36,156 nucleotides of DNA. Origin: Steroidobacteraceae bacterium (lineage in GTDB: Bacteria > Pseudomonadota > Gammaproteobacteria > Steroidobacterales > Steroidobacteraceae). Within the stretch, counting starts at the first letter, position 1, and every line of letters begins with the position of its first letter. Shown here in pieces: positions 21,331-30,032 of this stretch. Below the pieces are notes generated by a model, which did no database searches, was not told where the DNA came from, and saw nothing but the letters and a program-made list of their open reading frames with translations. The stretch spans positions 1 to 36,156 of the forward strand of contig JAPZRU010000035.1 in assembly GCA_027531255.1 (NCBI GenBank), written 5' to 3'. The translations under genes were made by a program, and so were the position numbers.

Positions 21331-21346
21331 CCAAACGACCGTTAGG
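21331..21346. promoter_or_regulatory. Operator-like palindrome between the ThuA gene and the P450 operon
   Basis: CCAAACGACCGTTAGG matches CCAAACGNTCGTTTGG apart from three positions. It lies in the 235-base divergent spacer; a TATAGT that may serve as a -10 for the plus operon is at 21393-21398, but no matching -35 is visible. Confidence 0.45.
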
Positions 21347-21487
21347 TTAGCGCGCCGCACGGAAGGGGTCGCGGCCGCAGGCCGGTTTTTCGTATAGTCC
21401 GCGAGCGGCAGGTTGTCCGGACAGCCGGCTTGCTTCCGGCATACTGGCGGAAGGGCCACGGCCGCGCCTGGAGGGGGATCCGACACG

Positions 21488-21964
21488 ATGGCGACCACGC
21501 CCGATGCGGCGAATGCGTCCGTCCGTGACGCGCCGGCGGGCGCGTCGGCGACGGATCGCGGCTCGACGGCAGGTGCCGGCACGCGCACGCCGCTCGACAC
21601 CGTGCACGCCTTCCTCGCCGCGTGGAACGCGAACGACATGGACGCCGTGGTCGCCTGCCTGCACGAAGACGTGCTCTACCACAACGTGCCCATGGAACCG
21701 ATCCGCGGCCGCGAGGCGGTGCGCGCCTACCTCGCGCGGATCGGCGGCTTCGAGTGGGTGGACTGGAAGCTCCAGGCGATCGCCGCGAACGGGAACACGG
21801 TGCTGACCGAGCGCTCGGACGACTTCGGGCTGCGCGGCCGCACGATCCGCCTGCCCGTGATGGGCGCGTTCGAGGTCGAGGTCGGGCTGATCCGCGCGTG
21901 GCGCGACTACTTCGACCTCGCGATGTACCGGAAGCAGCTCGAGGCGGACCCAGAAAGGCGTTGA
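21488..21964 (+). CDS. Limonene-1,2-epoxide hydrolase-family protein
   Basis: A 158-residue NTF2-fold protein with the catalytic set of limonene epoxide hydrolase. Tyr64 and Asn66 are in YHNVP, Arg109 and Asp111 in ERSD, and Asp140 in WRDYFD. In the Rhodococcus enzyme the equivalent Asp-Arg-Asp triad activates water for direct epoxide opening. TPLDTVHAFLAAWNANDMDAVV starts the fold after a 35-residue Ala/Thr-rich leader. ATG 21488 is placed after GGAGGGGGATCC. First gene of a long plus-strand operon; an SDR follows three bases later. It may open an epoxide made by one of the P450s. The family call is strong; the substrate is unknown, and limonene itself is not implied. Confidence 0.85.
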   Translation: MATTPDAANASVRDAPAGASATDRGSTAGAGTRTPLDTVHAFLAAWNANDMDAVVACLHEDVLYHNVPMEPIRGREAVRAYLARIGGFEWVDWKLQAIAANGNTVLTERSDDFGLRGRTIRLPVMGAFEVEVGLIRAWRDYFDLAMYRKQLEADPERR

Positions 21965-21967
21965 CCG

Positions 21968-22759
21968 ATGGACCTGGGCCTCACCGACAAGGCCGTGCTG
22001 GTCACGGCGGGCAGTCGCGGCATCGGCTACGCGACGGCGGCAGCCTTCGCCCGCGAGGGCGCGCGCGTGGCGATCTGCGCGCGCGACGCCGCTCGCACCG
22101 CGAGCGCGGCCGCCGAGCTCTCCGCCGCCGCGGGCCGCGAGGTGCTCGGCTTCGCGTGCGACGTCGCCGACGCCGCGCAGGTCGAGCGGCTGGTCGCCGA
22201 CGTGGCCGGACGGCTCGGCACCATCCACGTGCTCGTCAACAACGCCGGCGGGCCGCCGCCCGGGAGCTCCGAGCGCGTGAGCGACGCGGACTGGGCGCGG
22301 GCGTTCGAACTGACGCTGATGTCCGCGGTGCGCACGACGCGCGCGGTGCTGCCGTGGATGCGTCGCCAGCGCTGGGGCCGCGTCGTCAACGTCTCTTCGT
22401 ACTCGGTCAAGCAGCCGATCCCGGACATCCTGCTGTCGAACAGCCTGCGGCTCGCGGCGCTCGGCTGGGCGAAGACGCTCGCGACCGAGGTCGCGAAGGA
22501 CGGCGTCACCATCAACACTGTCGGCCCCGGCTGGACCCGCACCGAGCGGGTGGACCAGATGCTCGAGACCCGCGCGCAGGCGTCCGGCACCTCGGCGGAG
22601 GACGCCGAAGCTGCGATCACCCGGAGCGTCCCGCTCGGGCGGCTCGGGCGGCCGGAGGAGATCGCCGACGTCGTCGCCTTCCTCGCCTCCGAGCGCGCGA
22701 GCTTCGTGACCGGCACGTTCCTCGCCGTCGACGGCGGCGTGGTCCAGAGCCCGGTTTAG
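21968..22759 (+). CDS. SDR-family oxidoreductase lacking the canonical YxxxK
   Basis: A 263-residue SDR. The cofactor motif TAGSRGIG (13-20), NNAGG, the Ser in NVSSYS and the C-terminal TGTFLAVDGG identify the family. At the position of the catalytic Tyr-x-x-x-Lys the sequence is LLSNSLRLA, and the nearest Tyr-Lys is the shorter YSVK two residues after the Ser. This atypical SSYSVKQP/SNSLR arrangement occurs in a known FabG-like subgroup, so the enzyme may use another proton relay or have lost reductase activity. The start is five bases after the epoxide-hydrolase stop. Confidence 0.88.
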   Translation: MDLGLTDKAVLVTAGSRGIGYATAAAFAREGARVAICARDAARTASAAAELSAAAGREVLGFACDVADAAQVERLVADVAGRLGTIHVLVNNAGGPPPGSSERVSDADWARAFELTLMSAVRTTRAVLPWMRRQRWGRVVNVSSYSVKQPIPDILLSNSLRLAALGWAKTLATEVAKDGVTINTVGPGWTRTERVDQMLETRAQASGTSAEDAEAAITRSVPLGRLGRPEEIADVVAFLASERASFVTGTFLAVDGGVVQSPV

Positions 22760-22799
22760 CGCGGCACGACGCACCCCACGAACGAGCGACGCACCCGCC

Positions 22800-23822
22800 A
22801 TGTCCATCGCCACCGCCCGAACGATCGACCTGCACGCCCACGTGGTGCTCGAGGAGACCTTCGGCACCGCGGGCGTGCACGGGCCCGAACTCACGACCGC
22901 GCCGGACGGCCGGCCGCTGTTCCGCGTGGGCAACTACCGGCTGCACGGCGTGCGCTACCGCGGCAGCGCCTTCATGGACGTGGACGTGCGCCTCAGCGCG
23001 ATGGACCGCGCCGGCATCGACTTCCAGGTGCTGTCGCCGAACCCGCTGACCTACTTCCACTTCGTGGACGCCGACTCGGCGACCGCCTTCTGCCGCCGCG
23101 CGAACGACGTGCTGGCCGCGCTCGTCGCGAAGCACCCCGGCCGCCTCGCCGGCCTGGCGGCGCTGCCGATGCAGGACCCCGCGGCCGCCTGCGCCGAACT
23201 GAAGCGCGCGGTGCACGAACTCGGCCTCTGGGGCGCGAGCATCGGCACGGAGTTCGGGATCCGCCTCGACGCGCCCGAGCTCGACCGCTTCTACGGCACC
23301 TGCGTCGACCTCGACGTGCCGCTGTTCTTCCACCCGGCGCCCGCGGGCATCGACGGCCCCGCGGCGTTCCCCGAGGTGAACCGGTACGACCTCGACCTGC
23401 TGCTCGGCTTCGCCGCGCAGGAGACGCTCGCGGTCGGCACGCTGATCTACGGCGGCGTGCTCGACCGCCACCCGGCGCTCGACGTCTGCTTCAGCCACGG
23501 CGGCGGCGCGATCGCGTTCCTGGCCGGGCGCTTCGCCGAGGCGGCGCGCAAACGGCCGTGGTCGAACGAACGCCTGCGCGAACCGGGCGCGTTCGAAGCG
23601 CGGCTGCGGCGGCTCTGGTACGACAACCACGTGCACGATCCGCGCTCCCTCGCCCTGTTGCACGAAGTCGTCGGCCGCGACAGAGTCGTGCTGGGCACCA
23701 ATTTCGCCGGCTGGGACCAGCCCGCGGAAGGCCACGAGATCGACGCCCCCGCCTGGCTCGCCGACAATGCGCGACGCCTGCTGCGGCGCAGCAACCCCGC
23801 ACCGAGCGGCGCTCCGGGCTGA
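22800..23822 (+). CDS. Amidohydrolase-family (ACMSD-like) decarboxylase/hydrolase
   Basis: A 340-residue TIM-barrel amidohydrolase resembling aminocarboxymuconate-semialdehyde decarboxylase. The metal-ligand HxH is DLHAHVV near the N-terminus, a His is in PLFFHPAP, and a further His in CFSHGGGA. The late Asp is in GTNFAGWD rather than the usual GSDYPF. Relatives use a zinc ion for non-oxidative decarboxylation or C-C hydrolysis of aromatic or dicarbonyl acids. The Shine-Dalgarno is weak. It is co-transcribed with the SDR before it and a second amidohydrolase after it. The substrate is not known; decarboxylation or ring-fragment cleavage is the likeliest role. Confidence 0.85.
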   Translation: MSIATARTIDLHAHVVLEETFGTAGVHGPELTTAPDGRPLFRVGNYRLHGVRYRGSAFMDVDVRLSAMDRAGIDFQVLSPNPLTYFHFVDADSATAFCRRANDVLAALVAKHPGRLAGLAALPMQDPAAACAELKRAVHELGLWGASIGTEFGIRLDAPELDRFYGTCVDLDVPLFFHPAPAGIDGPAAFPEVNRYDLDLLLGFAAQETLAVGTLIYGGVLDRHPALDVCFSHGGGAIAFLAGRFAEAARKRPWSNERLREPGAFEARLRRLWYDNHVHDPRSLALLHEVVGRDRVVLGTNFAGWDQPAEGHEIDAPAWLADNARRLLRRSNPAPSGAPG

Positions 23823-23841
23823 GCGCGACGGAGAAAGGGCC

Positions 23842-25206
23842 ATGAACACTCTGCTGATCAGGAATGGACGGGTAATCGACGGCACCGGCGCACCGCCGCG
23901 CGCGGAGTCGGTGCTGATCGAGGGCGAGAAGATCGTCGCGCTCGGCGCGGACGCGGACGCCCGCGCGCAGGGCCGCACGAACGTCGGCGTGCTCGATGCG
24001 AAGGGCATGACCGTGATGCCCGGCCTGATCGACGGCCACTGCCACCTGAGCTTCGACGAGCCGAACTCGAACGACGAGTTGTTCAACCACCGCCGCCACG
24101 CGCTCGCCGCGATCGCGGCGGCGTACAACGCGAAGAAGCTGGTGCGCGCGGGCGTCACCGGCATCCTCGACCCGGACTCGATCTTCGAGCTGTCGATCGA
24201 CCTGCGCGACGCGATCGACGCGGGGCTCTGCGAGGGGCCTCGCGTCCGCACCGGCAGCTACGCGCTCTGGACGAGCCTCGGCGGCACGGCCGGCCGGCTG
24301 ATCCCGGACCACGGCATCGCGGGCTACGGGAAGGTCGTCAGCGGGCGTGACGAGATCGTCGCGGAGACGCGCCGCCAGATAAAGATGGGCGCGGACTGGA
24401 TCAAGATCCACGTCACCGGGCTCGTGCCGCGGCACCCGCTCGGCGGCGAGCAGAAGTCGTGGACGCTGGACGAGCTGAAGGCGGTGTGCGACACCGCGCA
24501 CGAGCTCGGCATCCCGGTGCAGGGGCACTGCCGCGGCGCGGCCTCGGTGATCGACTGCGTGAAGGCGGGCATGGACCTGATCCTGCACGCCACCTACATG
24601 GACGAGCACGCGCTCGAGCTCGTGATCGACCGCAAGGTGCCGGTGATGCCGGTGTTCACGTTCCAGGCCAACCTCGCCGACTACGGCGCCGCGATCGGCG
24701 CCGACGCGACCGTGCGCGAGATGTTCCGGCTCGAGATCTCGGACAACGCCGCGATGCTCCGGCGTGCGTACGACGCCGGCGTGCCGCTGCTCTGCGGCAG
24801 CGAGTCGGGCTTCTCGATCACGCCCTACGGCGACTGGCACCACCGCGAGATGGAGGTGTTCGTCCGCGACCTCGGGCTCACGCCGCTGCAGGCTATACAG
24901 TGCGCGACGCAGGCCAACGCGTTCGCGATGCGCGCGGTGGGCAAGCTCGGCGAGATCGCGCCGGGCCGGCTCGCGGACATCCTGGTCGTGGACGGCGACC
25001 CGTCGCGCGACATCTCGGTGCTCGGGCAGAAGGAACGGATCAAGCACGTCTTCATCGGGGGACGCGCGATGGACCTGTCGCCGCTGCCGCCCCGGAAGGA
25101 CCCCACCGGCTGGCGCGTGGTCAACTACGGCGCGCGGCTGGGCTGGGACGTGGCGCACGGCAAGGCGGAGGTGGCGCATGAGCGAATTCCGGATCACGAA
25201 CTTTGA
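23842..25206 (+). CDS. Amidohydrolase (imidazolonepropionase/prolidase-like)
   Basis: A 454-residue metal-dependent hydrolase of the HutI/Sgx-type group. Metal ligands are His66 and His68 in DGHCHLSF, with further histidines in VQGHCRG and LHATYMD, and the Lys region WIKIHVTG. The usual Asp of GTDxG is a Glu in CGSESGF. Its C-terminal small beta-sandwich LGEIAPGRLADILVVDGDPSRDI is standard. ATG 23842 has GGAGAAAGGG before it. It overlaps the next gene by 29 bases. Amide, lactam or related C-N/C-O hydrolysis is plausible; the substrate is unknown. Confidence 0.87.
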   Translation: MNTLLIRNGRVIDGTGAPPRAESVLIEGEKIVALGADADARAQGRTNVGVLDAKGMTVMPGLIDGHCHLSFDEPNSNDELFNHRRHALAAIAAAYNAKKLVRAGVTGILDPDSIFELSIDLRDAIDAGLCEGPRVRTGSYALWTSLGGTAGRLIPDHGIAGYGKVVSGRDEIVAETRRQIKMGADWIKIHVTGLVPRHPLGGEQKSWTLDELKAVCDTAHELGIPVQGHCRGAASVIDCVKAGMDLILHATYMDEHALELVIDRKVPVMPVFTFQANLADYGAAIGADATVREMFRLEISDNAAMLRRAYDAGVPLLCGSESGFSITPYGDWHHREMEVFVRDLGLTPLQAIQCATQANAFAMRAVGKLGEIAPGRLADILVVDGDPSRDISVLGQKERIKHVFIGGRAMDLSPLPPRKDPTGWRVVNYGARLGWDVAHGKAEVAHERIPDHEL

Positions 25207-26401
25207 GCAGGCCGACAAGGCGCTGCGCAACAACAACCTGCGCCAGGCCCTCTACGACGAGGGCGCGGTGCTCATGGAGAAGGTGCTCGTCAACCTGCAC
25301 GGCGACGAGCACCGCGCGCGCCGGCTCGTCGAGTCGCTGGTGTTCCGCCGCGACTTCTTCAAGTACTACGAGCAGGAGGTGTTCCCGCCGACGCTCGCGC
25401 AGACGATCGAGCCGTTCGTCGCGCAGGGGCGCGCCGACCTCGTGGACTTCGGCTACCGCGTGCTGCTGAACCTGACGGCCGACTTCGCCGGCATCGACCG
25501 CCCCGAGAAGTCGACCGACGAGACCACGGCGCTGCTGCAGATGAACCGCACCTTCGGCCAGGCCGCGGTGCTCGGCCAGACCACGCGCGACAAGGAAGTG
25601 GTGCGCGCCGAGATCCGCGCCGCGCTCGCGGCCTTCGACGAGCGCTTCTTCACGCCGTCGCGCCGCCGCCGCGAGGAACTGCTTGCGCGGCACGCGCGCG
25701 GCGAGATCGCCGAGGACGCCCTGCCACGCGACATCCTGCTGGTACTCCTCCAGCACAACGACGAGCTGAAGCTCTCGCACGACGTGCTCCTGAAGGAGAT
25801 CGCCTTCTACCTCCTGGCGGGTGCGTTCACCTCGATCCACTCGATGACGCACTCGATGCACGAACTGCTCGACTGGCTGGAGCGCCACCCCGAGGACCGC
25901 GCGCGGGTGAAGAGCGACCCGTTCTTCCTGCAGCGCTGCATCCACGAGAGCATGCGGCTGCACCCGTCCGCACCGGTCGCGACGCGCAAGCCCGTGTGCC
26001 CCGTGCACCTGCCGGCCGGCGACGCCGCGAGCGAGGACGACAAGGTGCTGATCGACCTGATCGCGGCGAACACCGACCCGAACGTCTACGGGCCGGACGC
26101 CGCCGAGTACAACCCGCACCGCGAGCTCGGCAAGGGCCGGCCCAGCTACGGGCTGTCGTTCGGCCTCGGCATGCACGCCTGCCTCGGGCGCAACCTCGCC
26201 GCCGGCGTGAACCCGATGCCGGACACCGATCCGGCCACGCACCAGTACGGCACGGTCACGCTGATCTGCCGCGCGCTGGTCGAGGCCGGCGCGCGCATCG
26301 ACCCGAACGACGCGCCGCGCAAGGACACGACGAACACGCGCCCCAACTGGGGCTACTACCCGGTGCTGCTCGGCCCGGTGGCGGCCGAGAGGGTGGCCTG
26401 A
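25178..26401 (+). CDS. Cytochrome P450 (first of tandem pair)
   Basis: A 407-residue soluble bacterial P450. The K-helix ExxR is in HESMRL, and the haem-ligand loop is FGLGMHACLGR with Cys335. The I-helix reads AGAFTS at 214-219, so the acidic residue normally before the conserved Thr218 is Phe. After the Cys loop there is an extra segment (NPMPDTDPATHQYG) not usual for P450s. Ideal GGAGGT six bases before ATG 25178, inside the end of the amidohydrolase gene, fixes the start. It needs external ferredoxin/reductase, not seen here. It shares the same layout with the next gene, so the pair arose by duplication. Confidence 0.92.
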   Translation: MSEFRITNFEQADKALRNNNLRQALYDEGAVLMEKVLVNLHGDEHRARRLVESLVFRRDFFKYYEQEVFPPTLAQTIEPFVAQGRADLVDFGYRVLLNLTADFAGIDRPEKSTDETTALLQMNRTFGQAAVLGQTTRDKEVVRAEIRAALAAFDERFFTPSRRRREELLARHARGEIAEDALPRDILLVLLQHNDELKLSHDVLLKEIAFYLLAGAFTSIHSMTHSMHELLDWLERHPEDRARVKSDPFFLQRCIHESMRLHPSAPVATRKPVCPVHLPAGDAASEDDKVLIDLIAANTDPNVYGPDAAEYNPHRELGKGRPSYGLSFGLGMHACLGRNLAAGVNPMPDTDPATHQYGTVTLICRALVEAGARIDPNDAPRKDTTNTRPNWGYYPVLLGPVAAERVA

Positions 26402-26477
26402 CCGGCGCCCTCGCCGGTCGTCCCTCGCCCGCCGTCCCGCACCGACGAGCGCCGCAGAACCGACCCGGAACCGCACC

Positions 26478-27680
26478 ATGGCCACGATCGTCCTCGACCG
26501 CGTCGCCGACGCCCTCGCCGCGCTGAAGAACGAACACCTCGCCCAGTCGCTCTACGACGAGGGCAAGGTGATCATGGACGGCGTGCTGCTGACGCTGCAC
26601 GGCGAGGAGCACCGCAAGCGCCGCGTGCTCGAGTTCCGCGTGTTCCGTCGCAGCTTCTTCCGCTACTACGAGACGGAAGTCTTTCCGCGCGCGCTGGCCG
26701 AGATCCTCGGGCCCGAGATCGCGAAGGGTCGCACCGACCTCGTCGAGTTCGGCTACCGGATCACGATGAACCTCACGGCGGACTTCGCCGGCATCGACCG
26801 GCCCGAGAAGTCCGCGCGCGAGACGGAAGCGCTCCTGAAAATCGTCAAGACCTTCAGCGAGGGCGCGACGCTCGTGCACTCGACGCGCGACAAGGAGGAG
26901 GTCCGCAACGAGGTGCGCGCCGCGCTGGTCGAGTTCGACCGCCTGTTCCTGCAGCCTTCGATCGCGCGGCGTCTCGACCTGATCGCGCGCTTCAACCGCG
27001 GCGAGATCGCGGAGGACGACCTGCCGCGCGACGTGCTGACGGTGCTGCTGCGGAACGAGGACAAGGTCGACCTGCCGCCCGACCTGCTGCGGCGCGAGAT
27101 CGCGTTCTACCTGCAGGCCGGCAGCCACAGCACGGCGAACTCGACCGTGCACGCGATCCACCACGTGTTCGAGTGGCTGCGCGACCACCCGGAGGACCGC
27201 GAGCGCGTGCTGAAGGACCGCCTGTTCCTGCAGCGCTGCGTGCACGAGAGCCTGCGGCTGCACCCGGCGAGCCCGGTGTCGTGGCGGCGGCCGGTGTGCC
27301 CCGTGAGCCTGTCCACCGGCGCCTCGGCCGAACCCACGGACCGGATCGAGATCAACCTGTGGGCGGCGAACCGGCAGAAGGACATTTTCGGCGAGGACGC
27401 GGATGCCTACAATCCGCACCGCAGCGTCGCGCAGGGCTACGAGCCGTTCGGGCTGACCTTCGGCACCGGCGTGCACACCTGCCTCGGGCGCGATCTCGAC
27501 GGCGGGCTCGTCGCGAAGGGCGACGTCGACCCCGCGAACCACCAGTACGGCATCATCACGCTGCTGGTCGGTGCGCTGCTCGACGCGGGCGCGCGGCCGG
27601 ATCCGGACGATCCGCCCGAGCTCGCGACCTACACCGAGCGTCCGAACTGGGGCCGGTACCCGGTGCTGTTCAGGCGCTGA
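26478..27680 (+). CDS. Cytochrome P450 (second of tandem pair)
   Basis: A 400-residue P450 paralogous to the preceding one along its whole length. Haem Cys335 is in FGTGVHTCLGR, the ExxR in HESLRL. The I-helix is AGSHST at 214-219, with His at the acid position and Ser in place of Thr218. The same unusual insert follows the haem loop (AKGDVDPANHQYG). Both proteins place Cys and I-helix at identical residue numbers. It could act on a different carbon of the same substrate, or form a heterodimer. ATG 26478 lies 76 bases after the first P450, with only a weak Shine-Dalgarno. Confidence 0.92.
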   Translation: MATIVLDRVADALAALKNEHLAQSLYDEGKVIMDGVLLTLHGEEHRKRRVLEFRVFRRSFFRYYETEVFPRALAEILGPEIAKGRTDLVEFGYRITMNLTADFAGIDRPEKSARETEALLKIVKTFSEGATLVHSTRDKEEVRNEVRAALVEFDRLFLQPSIARRLDLIARFNRGEIAEDDLPRDVLTVLLRNEDKVDLPPDLLRREIAFYLQAGSHSTANSTVHAIHHVFEWLRDHPEDRERVLKDRLFLQRCVHESLRLHPASPVSWRRPVCPVSLSTGASAEPTDRIEINLWAANRQKDIFGEDADAYNPHRSVAQGYEPFGLTFGTGVHTCLGRDLDGGLVAKGDVDPANHQYGIITLLVGALLDAGARPDPDDPPELATYTERPNWGRYPVLFRR

Positions 27681-27711
27681 AGAAACGACTACGACGAACG
27701 AGGGGGATTCG

Positions 27712-28464
27712 ATGAAGACGGCGATCGTCACGGGCGGAGCCCACGGGCTCGGCGCCGCCATCTGCGCGCGGGCGGCGAAGGCCGGCTACCGCGTCGGCGT
27801 GCTGGACCTGAAGCGCGACGAGGCGCAGGCCTGCGCCGCGAAGCTCGAGGGCACGGGGCACGTCGGCCTGCAGGCCGACGTCACGAACGAGCACCAGGTG
27901 AAGGCGGCCTTCGACGAGTTCGGCGTCGCGCCGGACCTCGTCGTCAATAACGCCGGCATCGTGCGCTTCGGGCCGCTCGTCGAGCACTCGATCGACGACT
28001 TCCGCCTGGTCGTCAACATCAACCTGGTCGGCACCTACATCGTCGCGCGCGAGGCGGGGAACCGCATGATCCCGCGCGGCAGCGGTTCGATCGTGAACCT
28101 GACCTCGCTGAACGCGGTGACGCCGGGGCCCGGCGCGGGCGCCTACCCCGCCACCAAGGCCGCGGTCGCGAACCTCACCGAGCACCTGTCGCTGGAACTC
28201 GGTCCGCTCGGCATCCGCGTGAACTGCGTGGCGCCGGGCTTCATCGATGCAGGCATGTCGGCCCCGATCTACGCCGATCCGAAGGTGCGCGCGCTGCGTG
28301 GCGGTGCGGTGCCGCTGCGCTCGCTCGGCAGCGCGGAAGACGTCGCGAACGCGGTGATCTGGCTCGCCTCGGACGAGGCCGCCTACGTCACCGGTCACCA
28401 GCTGGTGGTGGACGGCGGCGTCGCGCACAGCGTGCTGCTGCAGCTGCCGCGCAAGGTGGACTGA
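27712..28464 (+). CDS. SDR-family oxidoreductase
   Basis: A 250-residue classical SDR with TGGAHGLG at 7-14, NNAG, a Ser in NLTSLNAV, the catalytic YPATK and VVDGGV. VLDLKRDE after beta-2 (Asp) favours NAD. All catalytic residues are present, so it should oxidise or reduce a hydroxyl/carbonyl. ATG 27712 has GAGGGGGATTCG before it, the same leader type as other head genes. It follows the second P450 by 31 bases, which suits oxidation of a hydroxyl introduced by the P450s. Confidence 0.92.
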   Translation: MKTAIVTGGAHGLGAAICARAAKAGYRVGVLDLKRDEAQACAAKLEGTGHVGLQADVTNEHQVKAAFDEFGVAPDLVVNNAGIVRFGPLVEHSIDDFRLVVNINLVGTYIVAREAGNRMIPRGSGSIVNLTSLNAVTPGPGAGAYPATKAAVANLTEHLSLELGPLGIRVNCVAPGFIDAGMSAPIYADPKVRALRGGAVPLRSLGSAEDVANAVIWLASDEAAYVTGHQLVVDGGVAHSVLLQLPRKVD

Positions 28465-28487
28465 GCGCGACGGTCGGGGCTCGCTCG

Positions 28488-29213
28488 ATGACGATCGCAG
28501 CGATCTACACGGGCGGCATCAACCACCCGTTCGACACGGCGGCGCCCGCGCTCGCGCGGCTGCTCGACGACGTCGGCTTCACGCCGCTCGTGAGCCACGA
28601 CCTCGACGAGGTGATCGGCGTGATGCGCTCCCACCCGGAGTCTCTGCTGGTCGTCTACGCGCTGAGATGGAGCATGACCCAGCACGAGAAGTACGCGCCC
28701 TACCGCGACGAGTGGGCGTTCACGACCCCGGACTACGCACGGGCAGCGATCGACCTGCACGTCGCGACCGGCGGCGCCCTGCTTGCGCTGCACACCGCCA
28801 GCATCTGCTTCGACGACTGGCCGGAATGGCCGCGCATCCTCGGCGGCGGCTGGCGCTGGGGCCGCTCGCACCACCCGCCGCTCGGGCCGGCCCGCGTGAC
28901 GCTGGCGCCCGAAGCACCGCTCGCGCGCGGGCTCGCGGACTTCGAGCTCGTGGACGAGGTCTACGCCGAGCTCGAACTCGACCCTGCCGCCCGCGTGCTG
29001 GTGCGCGCCGAGGCCGAAGTCGCGCCGGGCACCGTGCCGGTGGACGGCCTGCAGCCGGTCGCCTGGACGCACGCCTACGGGCACGGCCGCGTGGTCTACG
29101 ACGGCCTCGGCCACGACGCCGAATCTCTGAATCATCCGACCCATCGCCGACTGCTGCAGCGCGCCGCGCTGTGGGCGGTCGGCCGTCCCTACTCGACCGT
29201 GGAGGCAGCCTGA
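28488..29213 (+). CDS. ThuA-like domain protein (paralogue of 20395-21252)
   Basis: A 241-residue ThuA-fold protein beginning IAAIYTGGINHPFDTAAPALARLLDDVGF. It contains GGALLALHTASICFDDWPEWPRILGGGWRWGRSHHP, FELVDEVYAELE and YGHGRVVYDGLGHD, the ordered family blocks. The glutamine-amidotransferase fold has no obvious Cys-His-Glu triad. Its stop overlaps the next SDR's ATG (TGATG), indicating translational coupling. Two members in one catabolic island imply a specific step, perhaps isomerisation or hydrolysis, but no activity is established. Confidence 0.85.
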   Translation: MTIAAIYTGGINHPFDTAAPALARLLDDVGFTPLVSHDLDEVIGVMRSHPESLLVVYALRWSMTQHEKYAPYRDEWAFTTPDYARAAIDLHVATGGALLALHTASICFDDWPEWPRILGGGWRWGRSHHPPLGPARVTLAPEAPLARGLADFELVDEVYAELELDPAARVLVRAEAEVAPGTVPVDGLQPVAWTHAYGHGRVVYDGLGHDAESLNHPTHRRLLQRAALWAVGRPYSTVEAA

Positions 29214-29974
29214 TGCGCGAGATCTCGGGAATGTCCGTACTGATCACCGGCGGCGGGTCCGGCATCGGCGAAGGAGCGGCGCGCCACTTCGCGGCGCGCG
29301 GCGCCAAGGTCACGATCACGGGGCGCCGTGCCGACAAGGTGGAGGCGGTCGCGAAATCGATCGGCCCGGCCTGCCGCGCGGTCGCCGGCGACGTGACGAA
29401 GCACGCCGACCGCGAGGCGATGCTGAAGGCCGCGGTCGAGCACGGCGGCAGGCTCGACCTGCTGGTCAACAACGCGGCGAACATGTACCGGCAGGCCGTG
29501 CACGAGTACACCGAGGCCTTCCTGCGCGAGGCCTTCGAGACCAACGTGATCTCCGCGATGATGCTGTCGAGCATGGCGGTGCCGCTGCTCGAGCCGACCA
29601 AGGGCGCAATCGTGTTCCTGGGCTCGGTGCACAATCGCCGCGCGTTCCCGGGCGCCTCGCCCTATGCGACCACGAAGGCGGCGGTCGAAGGCCTCACCCG
29701 CGTGATGGCGGCCGAGCTCGGCCGGCGCCAGATCCGCGTCGGCTGCATCCTGCCGGGTGCGGTGTCCACCGAGATCAACGTGCGCGCGGGGCTGTTCACG
29801 CAGGAGCAGGCGGAGTCCCGCTACGCCGCGATCGCGCCCCAGCACGCGCTCGGGCGCATCGGCACGGTCGACGAGATCGCGGAGGGCATCGAGTACCTGG
29901 CGCGCGCCGAGTGGGTCACGGGCGTCGCGCTCGAGATCGACGGCGGGCTCGGGCTCGGCGTCTCCAGTTTCTGA
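29213..29974 (+). CDS. SDR-family oxidoreductase
   Basis: A 253-residue SDR: TGGGSGIG near residues 12-19, NNAA in place of NNAG, Ser in LGSVHNRRA, catalytic YATTK, and the closing EIDGGLGLG. GRRAD after beta-2 (Arg-Arg) suggests NADP preference, unlike the preceding SDR. ATG at 29213 overlaps the ThuA stop and has GGAGG upstream. It is the last enzyme gene before the TonB receptor in this operon. Its substrate is probably a carbonyl made by the pathway. Confidence 0.92.
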   Translation: MREISGMSVLITGGGSGIGEGAARHFAARGAKVTITGRRADKVEAVAKSIGPACRAVAGDVTKHADREAMLKAAVEHGGRLDLLVNNAANMYRQAVHEYTEAFLREAFETNVISAMMLSSMAVPLLEPTKGAIVFLGSVHNRRAFPGASPYATTKAAVEGLTRVMAAELGRRQIRVGCILPGAVSTEINVRAGLFTQEQAESRYAAIAPQHALGRIGTVDEIAEGIEYLARAEWVTGVALEIDGGLGLGVSSF

Positions 29975-30032
29975 GCGGGCCCGCACGAAGGTCCGCGCAT
30001 CATCCACGGCAGAGCATTCGAAGGGGATCGAC

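Noticed and set aside
21414-21423. TGTCCGGACA palindrome upstream of the epoxide-hydrolase gene
   Set aside because: It is only 10 bp, unrelated to the recurring operator, and not repeated elsewhere in the spacers.
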